Numbered from the stretch's first letter, positions 1-9,357 are shown. The stretch: 64,000 bases of DNA from Shewanella avicenniae (GCF_017354945.1 NZ_CP071503.1:1922001-1986000), one strand, 5' to 3'. Numbers and translations: made by a program. Notes: generated by a model not told the origin, from the sequence alone.

Positions 1-435
1 AGTGCTGAATTTAAACAGCAGTTGGCACAGCAAAAAGCTGAGCAAATCGAGCGTGATAAGGCATTAAACGAAAGGCGGTTTGCCGAAGCAACCGAAAAAG
101 GGCTAGTGCGTTCTTTAGTCACCGAAATCCATAAACAATCGATTTCATTGCCAAAAGATGGCGAGCTTAAATTCAACTTTACTCTGAGCAATAAAATCTA
201 CTCGCTGTTTATTGACGCCAAATTGCAGCAACAACTGCTCAATGGTCGTTTAGGCATTGTTCGCTTAGAAGAGAAGAGCTATGTGGTGCCGCATAAATTG
301 GCTGAGAGGGTGAATCTGCTGGTGCCTGATTGGTGTGGCTATTTATGGACAGCGGAAGCAGCGCAATCAGCTGATACAGTGGAAGAGGATGATCCATATG
401 CCGATTATGTCATCCCAGATGATCTGATGTGGTAA
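1..435 (+). CDS. DUF2058 family protein (YaiL-like), 3' part
   Basis: Only the C-terminal ~144 codons are inside the window; the frame is open from base 1 and ends at TAA 433-435. The visible part begins with a charged, Lys/Glu/Gln-rich helix followed by a compact domain with the pattern FNFTLSNKI...Q..LLNGRLGIV, which matches the DUF2058 family (E. coli YaiL, described as nucleoprotein- or polynucleotide-associated but of unknown biochemical role). The acidic tail (EEDDPYADYVIPDDLMW) is unusual enough to mention. The gene converges on adhE, with a shared hairpin terminator between them. Family assignment is from memory of the motif pattern; no function is claimed. Confidence 0.75.
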   Translation, partial: SAEFKQQLAQQKAEQIERDKALNERRFAEATEKGLVRSLVTEIHKQSISLPKDGELKFNFTLSNKIYSLFIDAKLQQQLLNGRLGIVRLEEKSYVVPHKLAERVNLLVPDWCGYLWTAEAAQSADTVEEDDPYADYVIPDDLMW

Positions 436-459
436 TCGTCCCATCTGTTTGAGATGAAA

Positions 460-491
460 AAAGGCCTCAACTGTTACCGGTTGAGGCCTTT
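460..491. terminator. Bidirectional terminator, DUF2058 gene / adhE
   Basis: A perfect 12-bp inverted repeat (AAAGGCCTCAAC ... GTTGAGGCCTTT) with an 8-nt loop lies between the two convergent stop codons. It has A-rich flanks on one side and T-rich flanks on the other, so it can end transcripts from both strands. Confidence 0.85.
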
Positions 492-513
492 GACTTTGCT
501 TCCTAGCTCAGCC

Positions 514-3120
514 TTACTCCTTATAGGCCTTGCCGTAGAAGCTACACAACAGAAGCTCTTTTAATTCGCTAATCAATGGATAGCGAGGGTTAGCGCCGGT
601 GCATTGATCATCAAATGCATCAACGGCTAACTTATCCACTTTGGCGAGGAAATCAGCTTCATTTACGCCCGCCTCTTGGATAGATTTTGGAATATTCAGC
701 ATGTCTTTAATGCTGTCCACTGCCTCGATTAACAAGGCCACTTTTTTCTCGTCACTGATGTTTTTGCCTTTTGCCAGCTTTAGATGATCGGCCACAGCGG
801 CATAACGGCACAGCGCTTTAGGACGATCGTACTGACTAAAGGCGGCTTGTTTAGTCGGCACATCGGTCGCGTTAAAGCGGATTACGTTAGAAATGAGTAG
901 CGCATTGGCCAAGCCATGAGGGATATGAAACTCCGCGCCTAACTTGTGTGCCATGGAGTGACATATGCCTAAGAAGGCGTTGGCAAAGGCAATCCCCGCA
1001 ATGGTGGCTCCGTTGTGCACTTTTTCGCGGGCAACGGGCGCCGCAGCACCCAATTCATAGGAATCTGGCAGGTATTCAAACAGCAAATCGAGTGCTTGCA
1101 ATGCTTGGCCATCACTAAACTCGTTCGCCATCACGCTCACATAGGCTTCGAGTGCGTGGGTAATCGCATCAACTCCCCCAAATGCAGTCAGTGATTTTGG
1201 CATGTTCATCACTAGATTTGGGTCTACGATCGCCATATTAGGCGTTAGTTCATAGTCGGCAATCGGGTATTTGGTCCCGGTGACTTCATCGGTCACGACC
1301 GCGAAAGGGGTCACTTCTGAGCCGGTACCTGAAGTGGTAGGAACCGCGACCATAGTTGCTTTGCGACCCAATTTAGGAAACTTGTAAATACGTTTACGGA
1401 TATCCATAAAGCGCATCGCTAAATCAGAGAAATCGACATTGGGATGTTCGTACATTACCCAAATGATTTTGGCTGCATCCATCGGAGAGCCACCGCCAAG
1501 CGCAATGATGACATCTGGTTGAAAGTTTTCGGCTACCTTCGTACCCGCTTTAACCACACTCAGAGTTGGGTCAGCTTCGACCTCGTAAAACACTTCTGTT
1601 TCAAGACCGAAGCGTTTTAATATCGCGACAGTTTCATCAACATAACCGTTATTGAACAGGAATTTATCGGTGACGATAAGGGCACGTTTTTTCCCAGCCA
1701 ACTCTTCCAAGGCGACGGGCAAGCTACCACGGCGGAAATAGATGGATGATGGAAGTTTGTGCCACAGCATGTTTTCAGCCCTCTTAGCGACCGTCTTCTT
1801 ATTGATTAAGTGTGAAGGCCCAACGTTTTCTGAGATAGAGTTACCGCCCCATGAGCCACAGCCTAAGGTAAGGGAAGGTGCCAGTTTGAAGTTATAAAGA
1901 TCGCCGATTCCGCCTTGGGACGCAGGAGTGTTGATCAATATGCGTGCTGTTTTCATTCTGGCACCGAAACTATGAACGCGATCGGTGTTGCGATCTTGGT
2001 CGGTGTATAGTCCTGAGGTATGGCCAATACCGCCGAGTTGTACCAGTGCTTCGGCTTTGTCTACGGCATCTTCAAAGTTGGCTGCGCGATACATGCCCAG
2101 TAGTGGCGATAGCTTTTCGTGGGCGAACGCTTCATCGTTGTCGATGGCGTCTACTTCGCCAATCAGCACTTTGGTGTATTTGGCGACTTTGATCCCGGCC
2201 ATATCGGCAATTTTTGCGGCGCTTTGACCCACGATGGCCGCATTGAGCGCGCCATTCTTAAGAATGACGCCTCGAACCGCATCGATTTCTTTGCCAGTAA
2301 GAATGTAAGCACCGTGGCTGGCAAAGCGCTCTTTGACTTGCTCGTAGACTTCATCGACAACCACAACCGCTTGTTCTGAGGCGCAGACCACGCCGAAGTC
2401 AAAGGTTTTTGACATAAGGATTGAGCTCACGGCGCGTTTAATATCAGCGGTTTCGTCAATCACAATTGGGGTGTTACCAGCACCCACCCCAATGGCGGGT
2501 TTGCCAGAAGAGTAGGCGGCTTTTACCATGCCCGGTCCGCCGGTGGCCAAAATCAAATTGATTTTTTCGTGGGTCATTAGGTGATTTGATAACTCCACAC
2601 TTGGTTCATCAATCCAGCCAATAATCTCTTTGGGTGCGCCAGCTGCAACCGCTGCCTCTAACACCAATTTAGCCGCTGCTACTGTGGAGGCTTTGGCGCG
2701 AGGATGTGGTGAAAACACAATTGCGTTACGTGTTTTTAAGCTAAGCAGTGATTTAAAGATGGCGGTTGAGGTTGGGTTTGTGGTCGGAATAATCCCGCAA
2801 ATAATCCCTACTGGCTCAGCGATGGTAATGGTGCCGAAGGTTTCATCTTCTTCGAGTATGTCGCAGGTTTTGGTGTCTTTGTATTTGTTATAAATATACT
2901 CAGACGCAAAATGGTTTTTAATCACTTTGTCTTCGACTAATCCCATACCGGTTTCTTCTGCGGCTTGTTGTGCAAGTGGGATGCGAGCATCAGCGGCTGC
3001 CAATGCTGCGGCGCGAAAGATCCGATCTACCTGCGCTTGTGAGTAACTGCTGAATTTTATTTGGGCTGCAACGACTCGCTCAAGCAAACTGTCCAGCTCT
3101 TGAGTATTGGTCACTTTCAT
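514..3120 (-). CDS. adhE: Bifunctional acetaldehyde-CoA/alcohol dehydrogenase
   Basis: AdhE reduces acetyl-CoA to acetaldehyde and then to ethanol, using NADH, in anaerobic mixed-acid fermentation; E. coli AdhE forms spirosome filaments. The protein is 868 aa from the chosen ATG, the usual family length. Residues 1-440 are the aldehyde dehydrogenase domain, with the catalytic Cys246 in GVVCASEQ. Residues ~450-868 are the iron-dependent alcohol dehydrogenase, with GGGSPMDAAK for NAD binding and metal ligands Asp651, His655, His721 and His735. I chose the ATG at 3120 because AGGA lies about 10 nt upstream and Cys246 then matches the E. coli numbering; the longer frame from 3150 adds ten unrelated residues and swallows the ribosome site. 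The divergent neighbour is ychE, as in E. coli. A HexR-like palindrome 130 bp upstream suggests control by the 2-keto-3-deoxy-6-phosphogluconate sensor. Confidence 0.97.
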   Translation of the reverse strand: MKVTNTQELDSLLERVVAAQIKFSSYSQAQVDRIFRAAALAAADARIPLAQQAAEETGMGLVEDKVIKNHFASEYIYNKYKDTKTCDILEEDETFGTITIAEPVGIICGIIPTTNPTSTAIFKSLLSLKTRNAIVFSPHPRAKASTVAAAKLVLEAAVAAGAPKEIIGWIDEPSVELSNHLMTHEKINLILATGGPGMVKAAYSSGKPAIGVGAGNTPIVIDETADIKRAVSSILMSKTFDFGVVCASEQAVVVVDEVYEQVKERFASHGAYILTGKEIDAVRGVILKNGALNAAIVGQSAAKIADMAGIKVAKYTKVLIGEVDAIDNDEAFAHEKLSPLLGMYRAANFEDAVDKAEALVQLGGIGHTSGLYTDQDRNTDRVHSFGARMKTARILINTPASQGGIGDLYNFKLAPSLTLGCGSWGGNSISENVGPSHLINKKTVAKRAENMLWHKLPSSIYFRRGSLPVALEELAGKKRALIVTDKFLFNNGYVDETVAILKRFGLETEVFYEVEADPTLSVVKAGTKVAENFQPDVIIALGGGSPMDAAKIIWVMYEHPNVDFSDLAMRFMDIRKRIYKFPKLGRKATMVAVPTTSGTGSEVTPFAVVTDEVTGTKYPIADYELTPNMAIVDPNLVMNMPKSLTAFGGVDAITHALEAYVSVMANEFSDGQALQALDLLFEYLPDSYELGAAAPVAREKVHNGATIAGIAFANAFLGICHSMAHKLGAEFHIPHGLANALLISNVIRFNATDVPTKQAAFSQYDRPKALCRYAAVADHLKLAKGKNISDEKKVALLIEAVDSIKDMLNIPKSIQEAGVNEADFLAKVDKLAVDAFDDQCTGANPRYPLISELKELLLCSFYGKAYKE

Positions 3121-3442
3121 AGTGTTAGTCCTGTAAGAAAATTTAATCAAAGCGACAAGTATCGATTTGGTTAACTTCTCTTCTTGTGTAGTATTTTTAC
3201 TGCTTTAAACGATTGAAAACTGTTACCAAGCGCAAAATATGGCTATAAATGTAATTAAATTACATTTAGCATTACAAAATGCACTAAAGTAGCGAAGCGT
3301 TATGAGGGGATAACCCATAAGAAAAATAGCGGTGAATTGTGAAAAAAACTCATTTTGTGAAGGGATAAAAACAGAGTAAATTACGCCTCCTAAAAATGTG
3401 TGTTTTATGTCTGCACTGTGTCGTTATTGGTGAGTAAATAAA
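3121..3442. promoter_or_regulatory. Divergent adhE / ychE control region
   Basis: This 322-bp stretch holds no gene. It contains the HexR-like palindrome (3246-3268), two direct TTGTGAA repeats (3337-3343 and 3355-3361) that do not form an inverted site, and the GGTGA ribosome site of ychE near 3429. No clear promoter hexamers were assigned. Confidence 0.6.
3246..3268. promoter_or_regulatory. HexR-type operator upstream of adhE
   Basis: The core 3250-3264 reads TGTAATTAAATTACA and fits the HexR consensus TGTAATWWWATTACA described for Shewanella and other gammaproteobacteria. The symmetry extends to 11-bp perfect arms around a single central A. HexR is a phosphosugar-responsive regulator of central carbon genes. 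The position between adhE and ychE fits adhE control, but the assignment is by consensus only. Confidence 0.75.
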
Positions 3443-4075
3443 TTGGATTTTGGTTTATACGTTAAGTTCTTTTTCGGATTGGTGGCCGTTATCAATCCAG
3501 TAGGTTTGCTACCTGTTTTTATCAGTTTAACAAGTCATCAAACTCCGCTTGAGCGTGATCATACGGCAAAAGTGGCAAACTTTTCTGTGGTCATTATTTT
3601 GCTTTGTACCATGATGGCAGGGCAGTACATCCTCAATTTATTTAGTATTTCTCTTTCGGCATTCCGCATTGCCGGTGGCACCCTGATTGCGTTGATCGCG
3701 ATGTCGATGTTGCAAGGTAAACTCGGCGAAGTAAAACGCAACAAAGAGGAAGATCGCGAAGCTTCGGTAATGGAATCTGTCGCTGTTGTGCCTTTAGCAT
3801 TGCCGTTAATGGCGGGTCCTGGGGCTATCAGCTCTGTGATTGTATTTGCCGCTGAACATGGTGGTTGGATTAATTTAACCGCCATGTCGATTGTGGTGGT
3901 GATTTTTGGTGGGTTAAGTTACGGCCTGTTTCGGATTGCACCACTGATTAATCGTTGGCTGGGGACCACCGGCATCAACGTGATCACCCGTTTGATGGGG
4001 CTGCTAATGCTGTCGATCGGTATCGAAGTGATGGCCGCCGGGATTAAAGGGCTATTTCCTACATTAGTGGGTTAG
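3443..4075 (+). CDS. ychE: MarC family integral membrane protein (YchE-like)
   Basis: This 210-aa polytopic protein has about six hydrophobic segments and the family signature GLVAVINPVGLLPVFISLTS at residues 10-29. A second NPxG-like/GPGAI motif follows in PLALPLMAGPGAISS (~119-133). The MarC family has no firmly established transport substrate; the original link to multiple antibiotic resistance was withdrawn. The start is TTG, preceded by GGTGAG at a good distance. No upstream ATG gives a better N-terminus, because the second residue already leads directly into the family pattern. Synteny with adhE matches E. coli ychE-adhE. The gene converges on dgt with only 8 bp between the stops. Confidence 0.85.
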   Translation: MDFGLYVKFFFGLVAVINPVGLLPVFISLTSHQTPLERDHTAKVANFSVVIILLCTMMAGQYILNLFSISLSAFRIAGGTLIALIAMSMLQGKLGEVKRNKEEDREASVMESVAVVPLALPLMAGPGAISSVIVFAAEHGGWINLTAMSIVVVIFGGLSYGLFRIAPLINRWLGTTGINVITRLMGLLMLSIGIEVMAAGIKGLFPTLVG

Positions 4076-4083
4076 TCAGCGGC

Positions 4084-5406
4084 TTACTGCCCACCAAATT
4101 CCATCATACTGATGCTGCGAGCGCTAAATAATTGTTGATGCAGTCTCGCAGCAAATTCATCTGTCATTCCTGATATATAGTCGGCAATTACTCGTTCACC
4201 CTGATGTTTTTCAGCAGCTGCTAACCAACGCTCGCGCGTGTTGCTCGGAAGTAGTCGTTGTGGATCTGAGGTCAGCGCATCAAATAGCTCCATTACTATC
4301 TGTTGACCTTTATACTCAAGAATTTGAACTTCTGGCTTCTGAATCACATAGCGCAATACAAACTGCTTAAAGATATCAAGTAGTTGACCATATTCGGCGG
4401 CCATAGTCGCGCGGTAGCGCAGCAGTGGCGATTCAAACTGGTCATACTGCTCCCAAACTACCGCCGTAACAAAGGCGTTGACCAAGGTGCCAATGGCGTC
4501 TTTGCGCAGGTAGTGTTTGTGGGAAAATAACTTCTCTTCAATCGCGGCTAGTTGCTCGGTAATCCAACTTGGAGGCAGTGCTAGTGCTCGCGGTGTGACA
4601 AATTGGCGCCAATGGGATCTGTCGACAATACCCATCACAATCGCATCTTCCATGTCATGAACGGCGTAAGCGATATCATCAGCAAGCTCCATCACAGTGC
4701 AATCAAACGACTTATGTTGGCTACGGTAATGGCCTGTGCTGCTTGACTCCGTTACCTGGGTGAAAAGCTGCTTATCACGATCGCTAAAAGGGGCAAGTAC
4801 CCAATCAAATACATCGGCATCATCATCAAAAATCCCTTTAACAGCAGGCCAATGTTCAGGCTTGAGTTGGCGGAAACTTTCTAATTTGGGTTGTGGCGCA
4901 TAGTTTGCCAGCGATGAGGTTAACGCAGGGTATTTGATGATTCCCAGCAGTGTTCGCCGTGTTAGGTTCATGCCATAGTGTTCGGTATACGGCTCAAGCT
5001 TAGCGAGTATTCTAAGCGTTTGGCCGTTGCCTTCAAAGCCGCCATGGTCGCGCATCATATAGTTCAGCGCCGTTTCGCCGCCATGCCCAAAGGGCGGATG
5101 CCCGATATCGTGGGCGAAACATAGCGCCTCAACCAAACTCATGGAGTCGAGTAAATCGACTTGGGCATTGGGGTGCTGTTGCAATTGATTGGCAATTCCA
5201 GTACCTATTTGAGCAACTTCCAATGAGTGGGTCAGTCGAGTGCGGTAGAAGTCGTTCATACCAACGCCAAGGACTTGGGTTTTGGCTTGTAAACGTCGAA
5301 ATGCTGCCGAGTGCATGATCCGTGCGCGATCCCGTTGATAAGGGCTGCGTAGATCCTGACGTCGACTTGATTGGTCTTGTAGCTGACGTTGTTGCCAAAA
5401 CTCCAT
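4084..5406 (-). CDS. dgt: dGTPase-type deoxynucleoside triphosphate triphosphohydrolase
   Basis: This 440-aa HD-domain enzyme is predicted to cleave dGTP (or other dNTPs) to the deoxynucleoside and triphosphate. The metal-binding residues are visible: His60 in [10 protein letters not shown], then His99-Asp100 in [15 protein letters not shown], with a later Asp in [16 protein letters not shown]. The arginine-rich N-terminus ([24 protein letters not shown] in pieces) is typical of the shorter dGTPase-like class rather than of E. coli Dgt. The ATG at 5406 begins 11 bp after the yfbR stop, so the two are probably one transcript. Placed next to the deoxynucleotidase gene, it suggests joint control of the deoxynucleotide pool. 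Confidence 0.88.
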   Translation of the reverse strand: MEFWQQRQLQDQSSRRQDLRSPYQRDRARIMHSAAFRRLQAKTQVLGVGMNDFYRTRLTHSLEVAQIGTGIANQLQQHPNAQVDLLDSMSLVEALCFAHDIGHPPFGHGGETALNYMMRDHGGFEGNGQTLRILAKLEPYTEHYGMNLTRRTLLGIIKYPALTSSLANYAPQPKLESFRQLKPEHWPAVKGIFDDDADVFDWVLAPFSDRDKQLFTQVTESSSTGHYRSQHKSFDCTVMELADDIAYAVHDMEDAIVMGIVDRSHWRQFVTPRALALPPSWITEQLAAIEEKLFSHKHYLRKDAIGTLVNAFVTAVVWEQYDQFESPLLRYRATMAAEYGQLLDIFKQFVLRYVIQKPEVQILEYKGQQIVMELFDALTSDPQRLLPSNTRERWLAAAEKHQGERVIADYISGMTDEFAARLHQQLFSARSISMMEFGGQ

Positions 5407-5417
5407 AGGTACACCCG

Positions 5418-6005
5418 TTAAAGTAGTTGGTTAATCTGATCTAAATTTAAGCTAAAGCTTGGAATGAAATGTTCTCTAAAATAGCTTACCGCTGGATTAG
5501 GGTTGTCATCCAGCATTGACTCCAAACGGGCTTTGGCTGAACGAAACTCGCTATTACCTGCGTGTAACTCTTCTAAACATTTTAGATAAGCACACAAGGT
5601 GTCGGCTGATTTAACTAACGCTTTATATTCAGAAGGTGTTTCATCGCTTAGCAAAAGTTCTCTAAATTCTTGCTGGAATTCTTCTGGCAACATACTGAGT
5701 AAACGTGCCTCAGCTATGCCTTCAATTTTTTTGTATTCAACTTCAATCTCTTTGTTGAAATACTTCACTGGTGTAGGTAAGTCGCCGGTTAAGACTTCAC
5801 TCGCATCGTGGTATATCGCAATTGCTGCGGCTTTATCTGGAGAAAATTTTCCATCAAATTTTTTGTTGCTAATGATTGCCAGCATATGGGCAACACAGGC
5901 GACTTGCAATGAATGCTCTTGAACGTTTTCCTTGCGCACATTGTGCATGAGCGGCCAGCGCTGAATCAGTTTCATTCGGGCGAGGTGGGCAAAAAAGTGA
6001 CTCAT
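5418..6005 (-). CDS. yfbR: 5'-deoxynucleotidase YfbR
   Basis: This 195-aa HD-domain phosphohydrolase removes phosphate from deoxyribonucleoside 5'-monophosphates. It shows [17 protein letters not shown] near the N-terminus (His31), the HD pair His66-Asp67 in [21 protein letters not shown], and a downstream [11 protein letters not shown] segment that supplies the last aspartate. Length and motifs match E. coli YfbR. AAGGGAG lies just upstream of the ATG. It lies between alaA (upstream) and dgt (downstream), all on the minus strand; the alaA-yfbR order is also found in E. coli. A terminator after alaA suggests yfbR-dgt is transcribed separately. Confidence 0.92.
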   Translation of the reverse strand: MSHFFAHLARMKLIQRWPLMHNVRKENVQEHSLQVACVAHMLAIISNKKFDGKFSPDKAAAIAIYHDASEVLTGDLPTPVKYFNKEIEVEYKKIEGIAEARLLSMLPEEFQQEFRELLLSDETPSEYKALVKSADTLCAYLKCLEELHAGNSEFRSAKARLESMLDDNPNPAVSYFREHFIPSFSLNLDQINQLL

Positions 6006-6077
6006 AAAACTCCCTTACAACATCATGTTGCTGACCACTTTACTCCATGAGTGCTGCTTTGGGCAGAGGATAGCGCA

Positions 6078-6104
6078 TAAAAAAGCCGTCGAGACGACGG
6101 CTTT
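6078..6104 (-). terminator. Intrinsic terminator of alaA
   Basis: A 10-bp perfect stem (AAAGCCGTCG / CGACGGCTTT) with a 3-nt loop lies just after the alaA stop. On the minus strand it is followed by a run of T. Confidence 0.88.
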
Positions 6105-6108
6105 AATA

Positions 6109-7323
6109 CTATTGATGGTAGTGACTTAGAAAATCACCGAAGGCAAACAGCGCTCGCTGTAAATCCTCTTTATAAGGTAAGAATACTACCCGCATGTGGT
6201 CCGGCTCTGGCCAGTTAAAGGCAGTGCCTTGCACCAAGAGAATCTTCTTCTCTTTCAACAGATCCAGCACCAATCGCTCATCGTCCCGTATACTGAACCG
6301 CTTGGCATCGAGTTTCGGGAAGGCATACATGGCACCTTTTGGCTTTTTACAGCTTACCCCTGGAATTTGATTCAGCAGTTCGTAACAGGTGTCACGTTGA
6401 ATCGTCAAACGGCCTTCAGGGGCTACCAATTCATTAATGCTTTGATAACCACCGAGTGCGGTTTGAATCGCGTGTTGGTTGGGCACGTTGGCGCATAAAC
6501 GCATTGACGACAACATCTCCAGCCCTTCGATATAGCTCTTAGCTGCCTTCAGGTTGCCTGATAGCATCATCCAACCGACACGAAACCCAGCAGCACGATA
6601 CACTTTTGACAGACCATTAAAGGTACAGGTCAAAATATCTGTCGATAGACTTGCTGCATGAATGTGTTCGGCACCGTCATAAATGATGCGGTCATAGATT
6701 TCATCAGAAAATAGAATTAGATCATGCTGACGGCATAATTCAACAATCTCTAACAGCAATTCGCGGCTATACACTGCACCGGTTGGGTTGTTGGGATTGA
6801 TAATGACAATGCCACGGGTGCGCGGACTGATTTTGCTCTTAATATCTTCAATATCTGGAAACCAATCGGCTTCTTCATCGCAGACATAGTGCACCGCTTT
6901 CCCACCAGCCAGATTAACGGCGGCGGTCCACAGTGGGTAGTCAGGTGAGGGCAGTAGCACTTCATCGTCAGAGTTTAACAACCCCTGCATTGCCATCATG
7001 ATCAGCTCAGATACACCGTTACCGATATAGATATCTTCAATATCAACGCCACGAATACCTTTGGCTTGATAATGCTGCACAATGGCTTTACGCGCCGAGA
7101 ACAGTCCTTTTGATTCACAATAACCTTGAGAAGATGGCAGGTTCAGGATCACATCACGGACAATTTCTTCGGGCGCTTCAAATCCGAACGGGGCCGGATT
7201 ACCGATATTGAGCTTGAGGATACGATGACCTTCATCTTCTAGGCGGCGGGCTTCCTTATGAACTGGTCCGCGAATGTCATAACACACACTGTCCAGTTTA
7301 TGGGATTTAATAATGGGCCTCAT
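6109..7323 (-). CDS. alaA: Glutamate-pyruvate aminotransferase AlaA
   Basis: This is a fold-type I, PLP-dependent aminotransferase of 404 aa that makes alanine from pyruvate and glutamate. Visible elements are LNIGNPAPFGF near residue 38, the NPNNPTG motif at ~177, SDEIYD (~206) and the Schiff-base lysine Lys240 in NGLSKVYRAAGFRVGWM, followed by the phosphate-binding arginine. Length and sequence match E. coli AlaA (YfbQ). It is followed by yfbR, as in E. coli, with its own terminator in between. Upstream lies a 542-bp gap shared with the divergent antiporter gene. Confidence 0.93.
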   Translation of the reverse strand: MRPIIKSHKLDSVCYDIRGPVHKEARRLEDEGHRILKLNIGNPAPFGFEAPEEIVRDVILNLPSSQGYCESKGLFSARKAIVQHYQAKGIRGVDIEDIYIGNGVSELIMMAMQGLLNSDDEVLLPSPDYPLWTAAVNLAGGKAVHYVCDEEADWFPDIEDIKSKISPRTRGIVIINPNNPTGAVYSRELLLEIVELCRQHDLILFSDEIYDRIIYDGAEHIHAASLSTDILTCTFNGLSKVYRAAGFRVGWMMLSGNLKAAKSYIEGLEMLSSMRLCANVPNQHAIQTALGGYQSINELVAPEGRLTIQRDTCYELLNQIPGVSCKKPKGAMYAFPKLDAKRFSIRDDERLVLDLLKEKKILLVQGTAFNWPEPDHMRVVFLPYKEDLQRALFAFGDFLSHYHQ

Positions 7324-7865
7324 ATTACCTCGAAGCTGATGGCTTGATTAATTAACTAACTAGGGCAGCAACAATAGCGAATTTCTGTCAAATTAAAAAG
7401 AGCTATGTCAAAAAATATCGTTTTAATCCAGTCGATTAGTCTATTGCTAAAGGAAATTATTGCATTGATGCAGATGATTATGCTGTAACGTATGGGTTAA
7501 ATAGAATGTTATACGTGTGACTGCGTCAAATTATGTTGATTTCATCAAATATAGCCATTCGAAATTACTGAATAGCTATTGTCACCATCGTTATGATTAA
7601 AAACAAGTAAGTTATTGAAGTTAAATCACTTAATTGAAATTCATGTCGATTTGTAATGCGTTTGACCACTCAGCATAGATATTTAGTTGACTCACCTAAA
7701 AAAGCGTTTTATTTTCAAGCCGATGTTTTAGTTAAAACGTCGAAAACATCGGCAATTTGCCATCGTTCACGACAATAAAACAGATAACGGCAGATTTGCT
7801 TCCCAAGCAGAGACTGTCAGACGATGATGTTGGCCCGCTCGGCCCTTGTTTGAGGACCTAAGTGC
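7324..7865. other. Long non-coding gap between alaA and the NhaC-type gene
   Basis: No gene is supported in these 542 bases. The stretch is AT-rich and should hold the divergent promoters of alaA and the antiporter gene. It includes a TGCAT-TG-ATGCA palindrome (7461-7472) and the strong hairpin at 7719-7753. The ribosome site GAGG lies about 12 nt before the ATG at 7866. Confidence 0.6.
7719..7753. promoter_or_regulatory. 11-bp inverted repeat in the antiporter leader
   Basis: The perfect arms GCCGATGTTTT (7719-7729) and AAAACATCGGC (7743-7753) are separated by 13 nt and lie 113 bp before the NhaC-type start. No T-run follows, so this is not a simple terminator. It could be an RNA leader structure or a protein site. 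Confidence 0.5.
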
Positions 7866-9248
7866 ATGTCCGAACCGACAGCGTTAAGTCTTATCCCACC
7901 CATTGTGGTGTTAGTATGCGCAATTTTGTTACGCCGCCCAATTTTGGCATTAATTATTGGCGCAGTAACTGGGTTGTTACTGTTAGATCCTGCAACCGTT
8001 CTGGATAACTTTGCCGATGCGTCACTGAAAGTGATGCAGGATGAAACCATTGGCTGGTTAATCTTGGTATGTGGTGGCTTTGGTGCCCTGATCGCATTAC
8101 TAGTGCGAACTGGCGGGGCATTAGCCTTCGGTCGCAACGCGATCCGTTTTGCTAAAGGCCCGCGATCATCGCTATTGATGACCTTTATTCTAGGTATCGT
8201 GATTTTTATCGACGATTATCTCAATGCGCTCACAGTGGGTGAAACCATGAAGCGGGTAACCGATCGGTTTAAAATTTCCCGCGAAATGTTGGCGTATATT
8301 GTCGACTCTACTGCTGCCCCAGTGTGCGTTATTGTCCCAGTCTCTACTTGGGCGGTGTTTTTTGGTGGGCTGCTGGTAGATAACGGCGTTGCTGCAAAAG
8401 GTGAGGGTATCCACGTTTACATGCAGGCCATCCCTTACATGCTCTACGCATGGTTGGCCGTGCTTATGGTGTTGCTGGTTGCAATGAAAATTGTCCCAGC
8501 GATTGGCCCGATGAAAAAGGCTGAGTTGGCAGCACAAGCTGGTGTTCCAGCAAAAGAGCAAGTGGATTTAGATGAAGTCATCACTTCAGATGAATATGCA
8601 TTGAAGGCGATGGAAGAAGAGTTTGAGGCGGCGGACAAACAAGGACAATTACATAACTTTTTAGTGCCTATGTTCATGCTCGTTGGGTTTACTGTTTACT
8701 TTGACATCGACGTATGGAAAGGCCTGCTGGCAACTTTAGCGATCACCTTGCCTTATTATGCGGTTCAAAAACTGATGCCATTTCCTGAAATGATGGATCA
8801 GATGATCGATGGTTTTAAGAGCATGCTACCTGCGATTGGTACTGTGGTTGCAGCGTTTGTTTTTAAGGACGTATGCGATCAATTGTTATTGCCTCAATAC
8901 GTGATCGACTCGTTGAGCCCTTATATGACAGCCACCATGTTACCGGCGGTCGTATTTTTGGCAATGGCGATATTGGCGTTTGCTACGGGGTCTAGCTGGG
9001 GCATTTTCGCGGTAACTATCCCTATCGTGATGCCACTCGCTCAATCGGTTGGCGCGGATATTCCATTAGTGATCGGTGCGTTATTGTCAGCGTCTTCCTT
9101 CGGTAGCCAAGCTTGCTTCTATTCAGATTCAACCGTGTTGGCTGCACAAGGCTCAGGTTGTAACTTAGTGAGCCATGCGGTGACGCAGTTACCTTACGCT
9201 CTGATTGCCGCGGTACTCGCATTCATCGGATTTATTGTTATCGCCTGA
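7866..9248 (+). CDS. NhaC-family Na+/H+ antiporter-like transporter
   Basis: This 460-aa protein has about 11-12 hydrophobic segments. It carries family-typical stretches: GIVIFIDDYLNALTVGETMKRVTD near residue 115, STAAPVCVIVPVSTWAVFF near 150, and ATGSSWGIFAVTIPIVMPLAQ followed by SSFGSQACFYSDSTVLAAQGSGC near the C-terminus. The family includes Na+/H+ antiporters, and relatives are thought to carry amino acids such as lysine; the substrate here cannot be read from sequence. It stands alone, with its own terminator and a long leader with a hairpin. Confidence 0.8.
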   Translation: MSEPTALSLIPPIVVLVCAILLRRPILALIIGAVTGLLLLDPATVLDNFADASLKVMQDETIGWLILVCGGFGALIALLVRTGGALAFGRNAIRFAKGPRSSLLMTFILGIVIFIDDYLNALTVGETMKRVTDRFKISREMLAYIVDSTAAPVCVIVPVSTWAVFFGGLLVDNGVAAKGEGIHVYMQAIPYMLYAWLAVLMVLLVAMKIVPAIGPMKKAELAAQAGVPAKEQVDLDEVITSDEYALKAMEEEFEAADKQGQLHNFLVPMFMLVGFTVYFDIDVWKGLLATLAITLPYYAVQKLMPFPEMMDQMIDGFKSMLPAIGTVVAAFVFKDVCDQLLLPQYVIDSLSPYMTATMLPAVVFLAMAILAFATGSSWGIFAVTIPIVMPLAQSVGADIPLVIGALLSASSFGSQACFYSDSTVLAAQGSGCNLVSHAVTQLPYALIAAVLAFIGFIVIA

Positions 9249-9264
9249 TGTGATCTCCGTTATT

Positions 9265-9293
9265 AAGAAGCAGTTCGGAACTGCTTCTTTTTT
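9265..9293 (+). terminator. Terminator of the NhaC-type gene
   Basis: An 11-12 bp stem (AAGAAGCAGTT / AACTGCTTCTT) with a CGG loop is followed by T residues, 16 bp after the stop codon. Confidence 0.9.
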
Positions 9294-9308
9294 CAACCAA
9301 GCAGAAAA

Positions 9309-9337
9309 GCAAAAAGCCAGCAATAAATGCTGGCTTT
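9309..9337 (-). terminator. Terminator of efp
   Basis: A 10-bp stem (AAAGCCAGCA / TGCTGGCTTT) with a 5-nt loop lies downstream of the efp stop. On the minus strand it is followed by a T-rich tract. Confidence 0.88.
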
Positions 9338-9357
9338 CTTTCGACTCACAGTACTGA

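Noticed and set aside
3337..3361. Rex- or CRP-like TTGTGAA repeats upstream of ychE
   Set aside because: The two copies are in the same direction, whereas Rex and CRP sites are inverted repeats.
7800..7865. Lysine riboswitch in the NhaC-type leader
   Set aside because: ACTGTCA is present but the other conserved blocks of the lysine aptamer are not recognisable.
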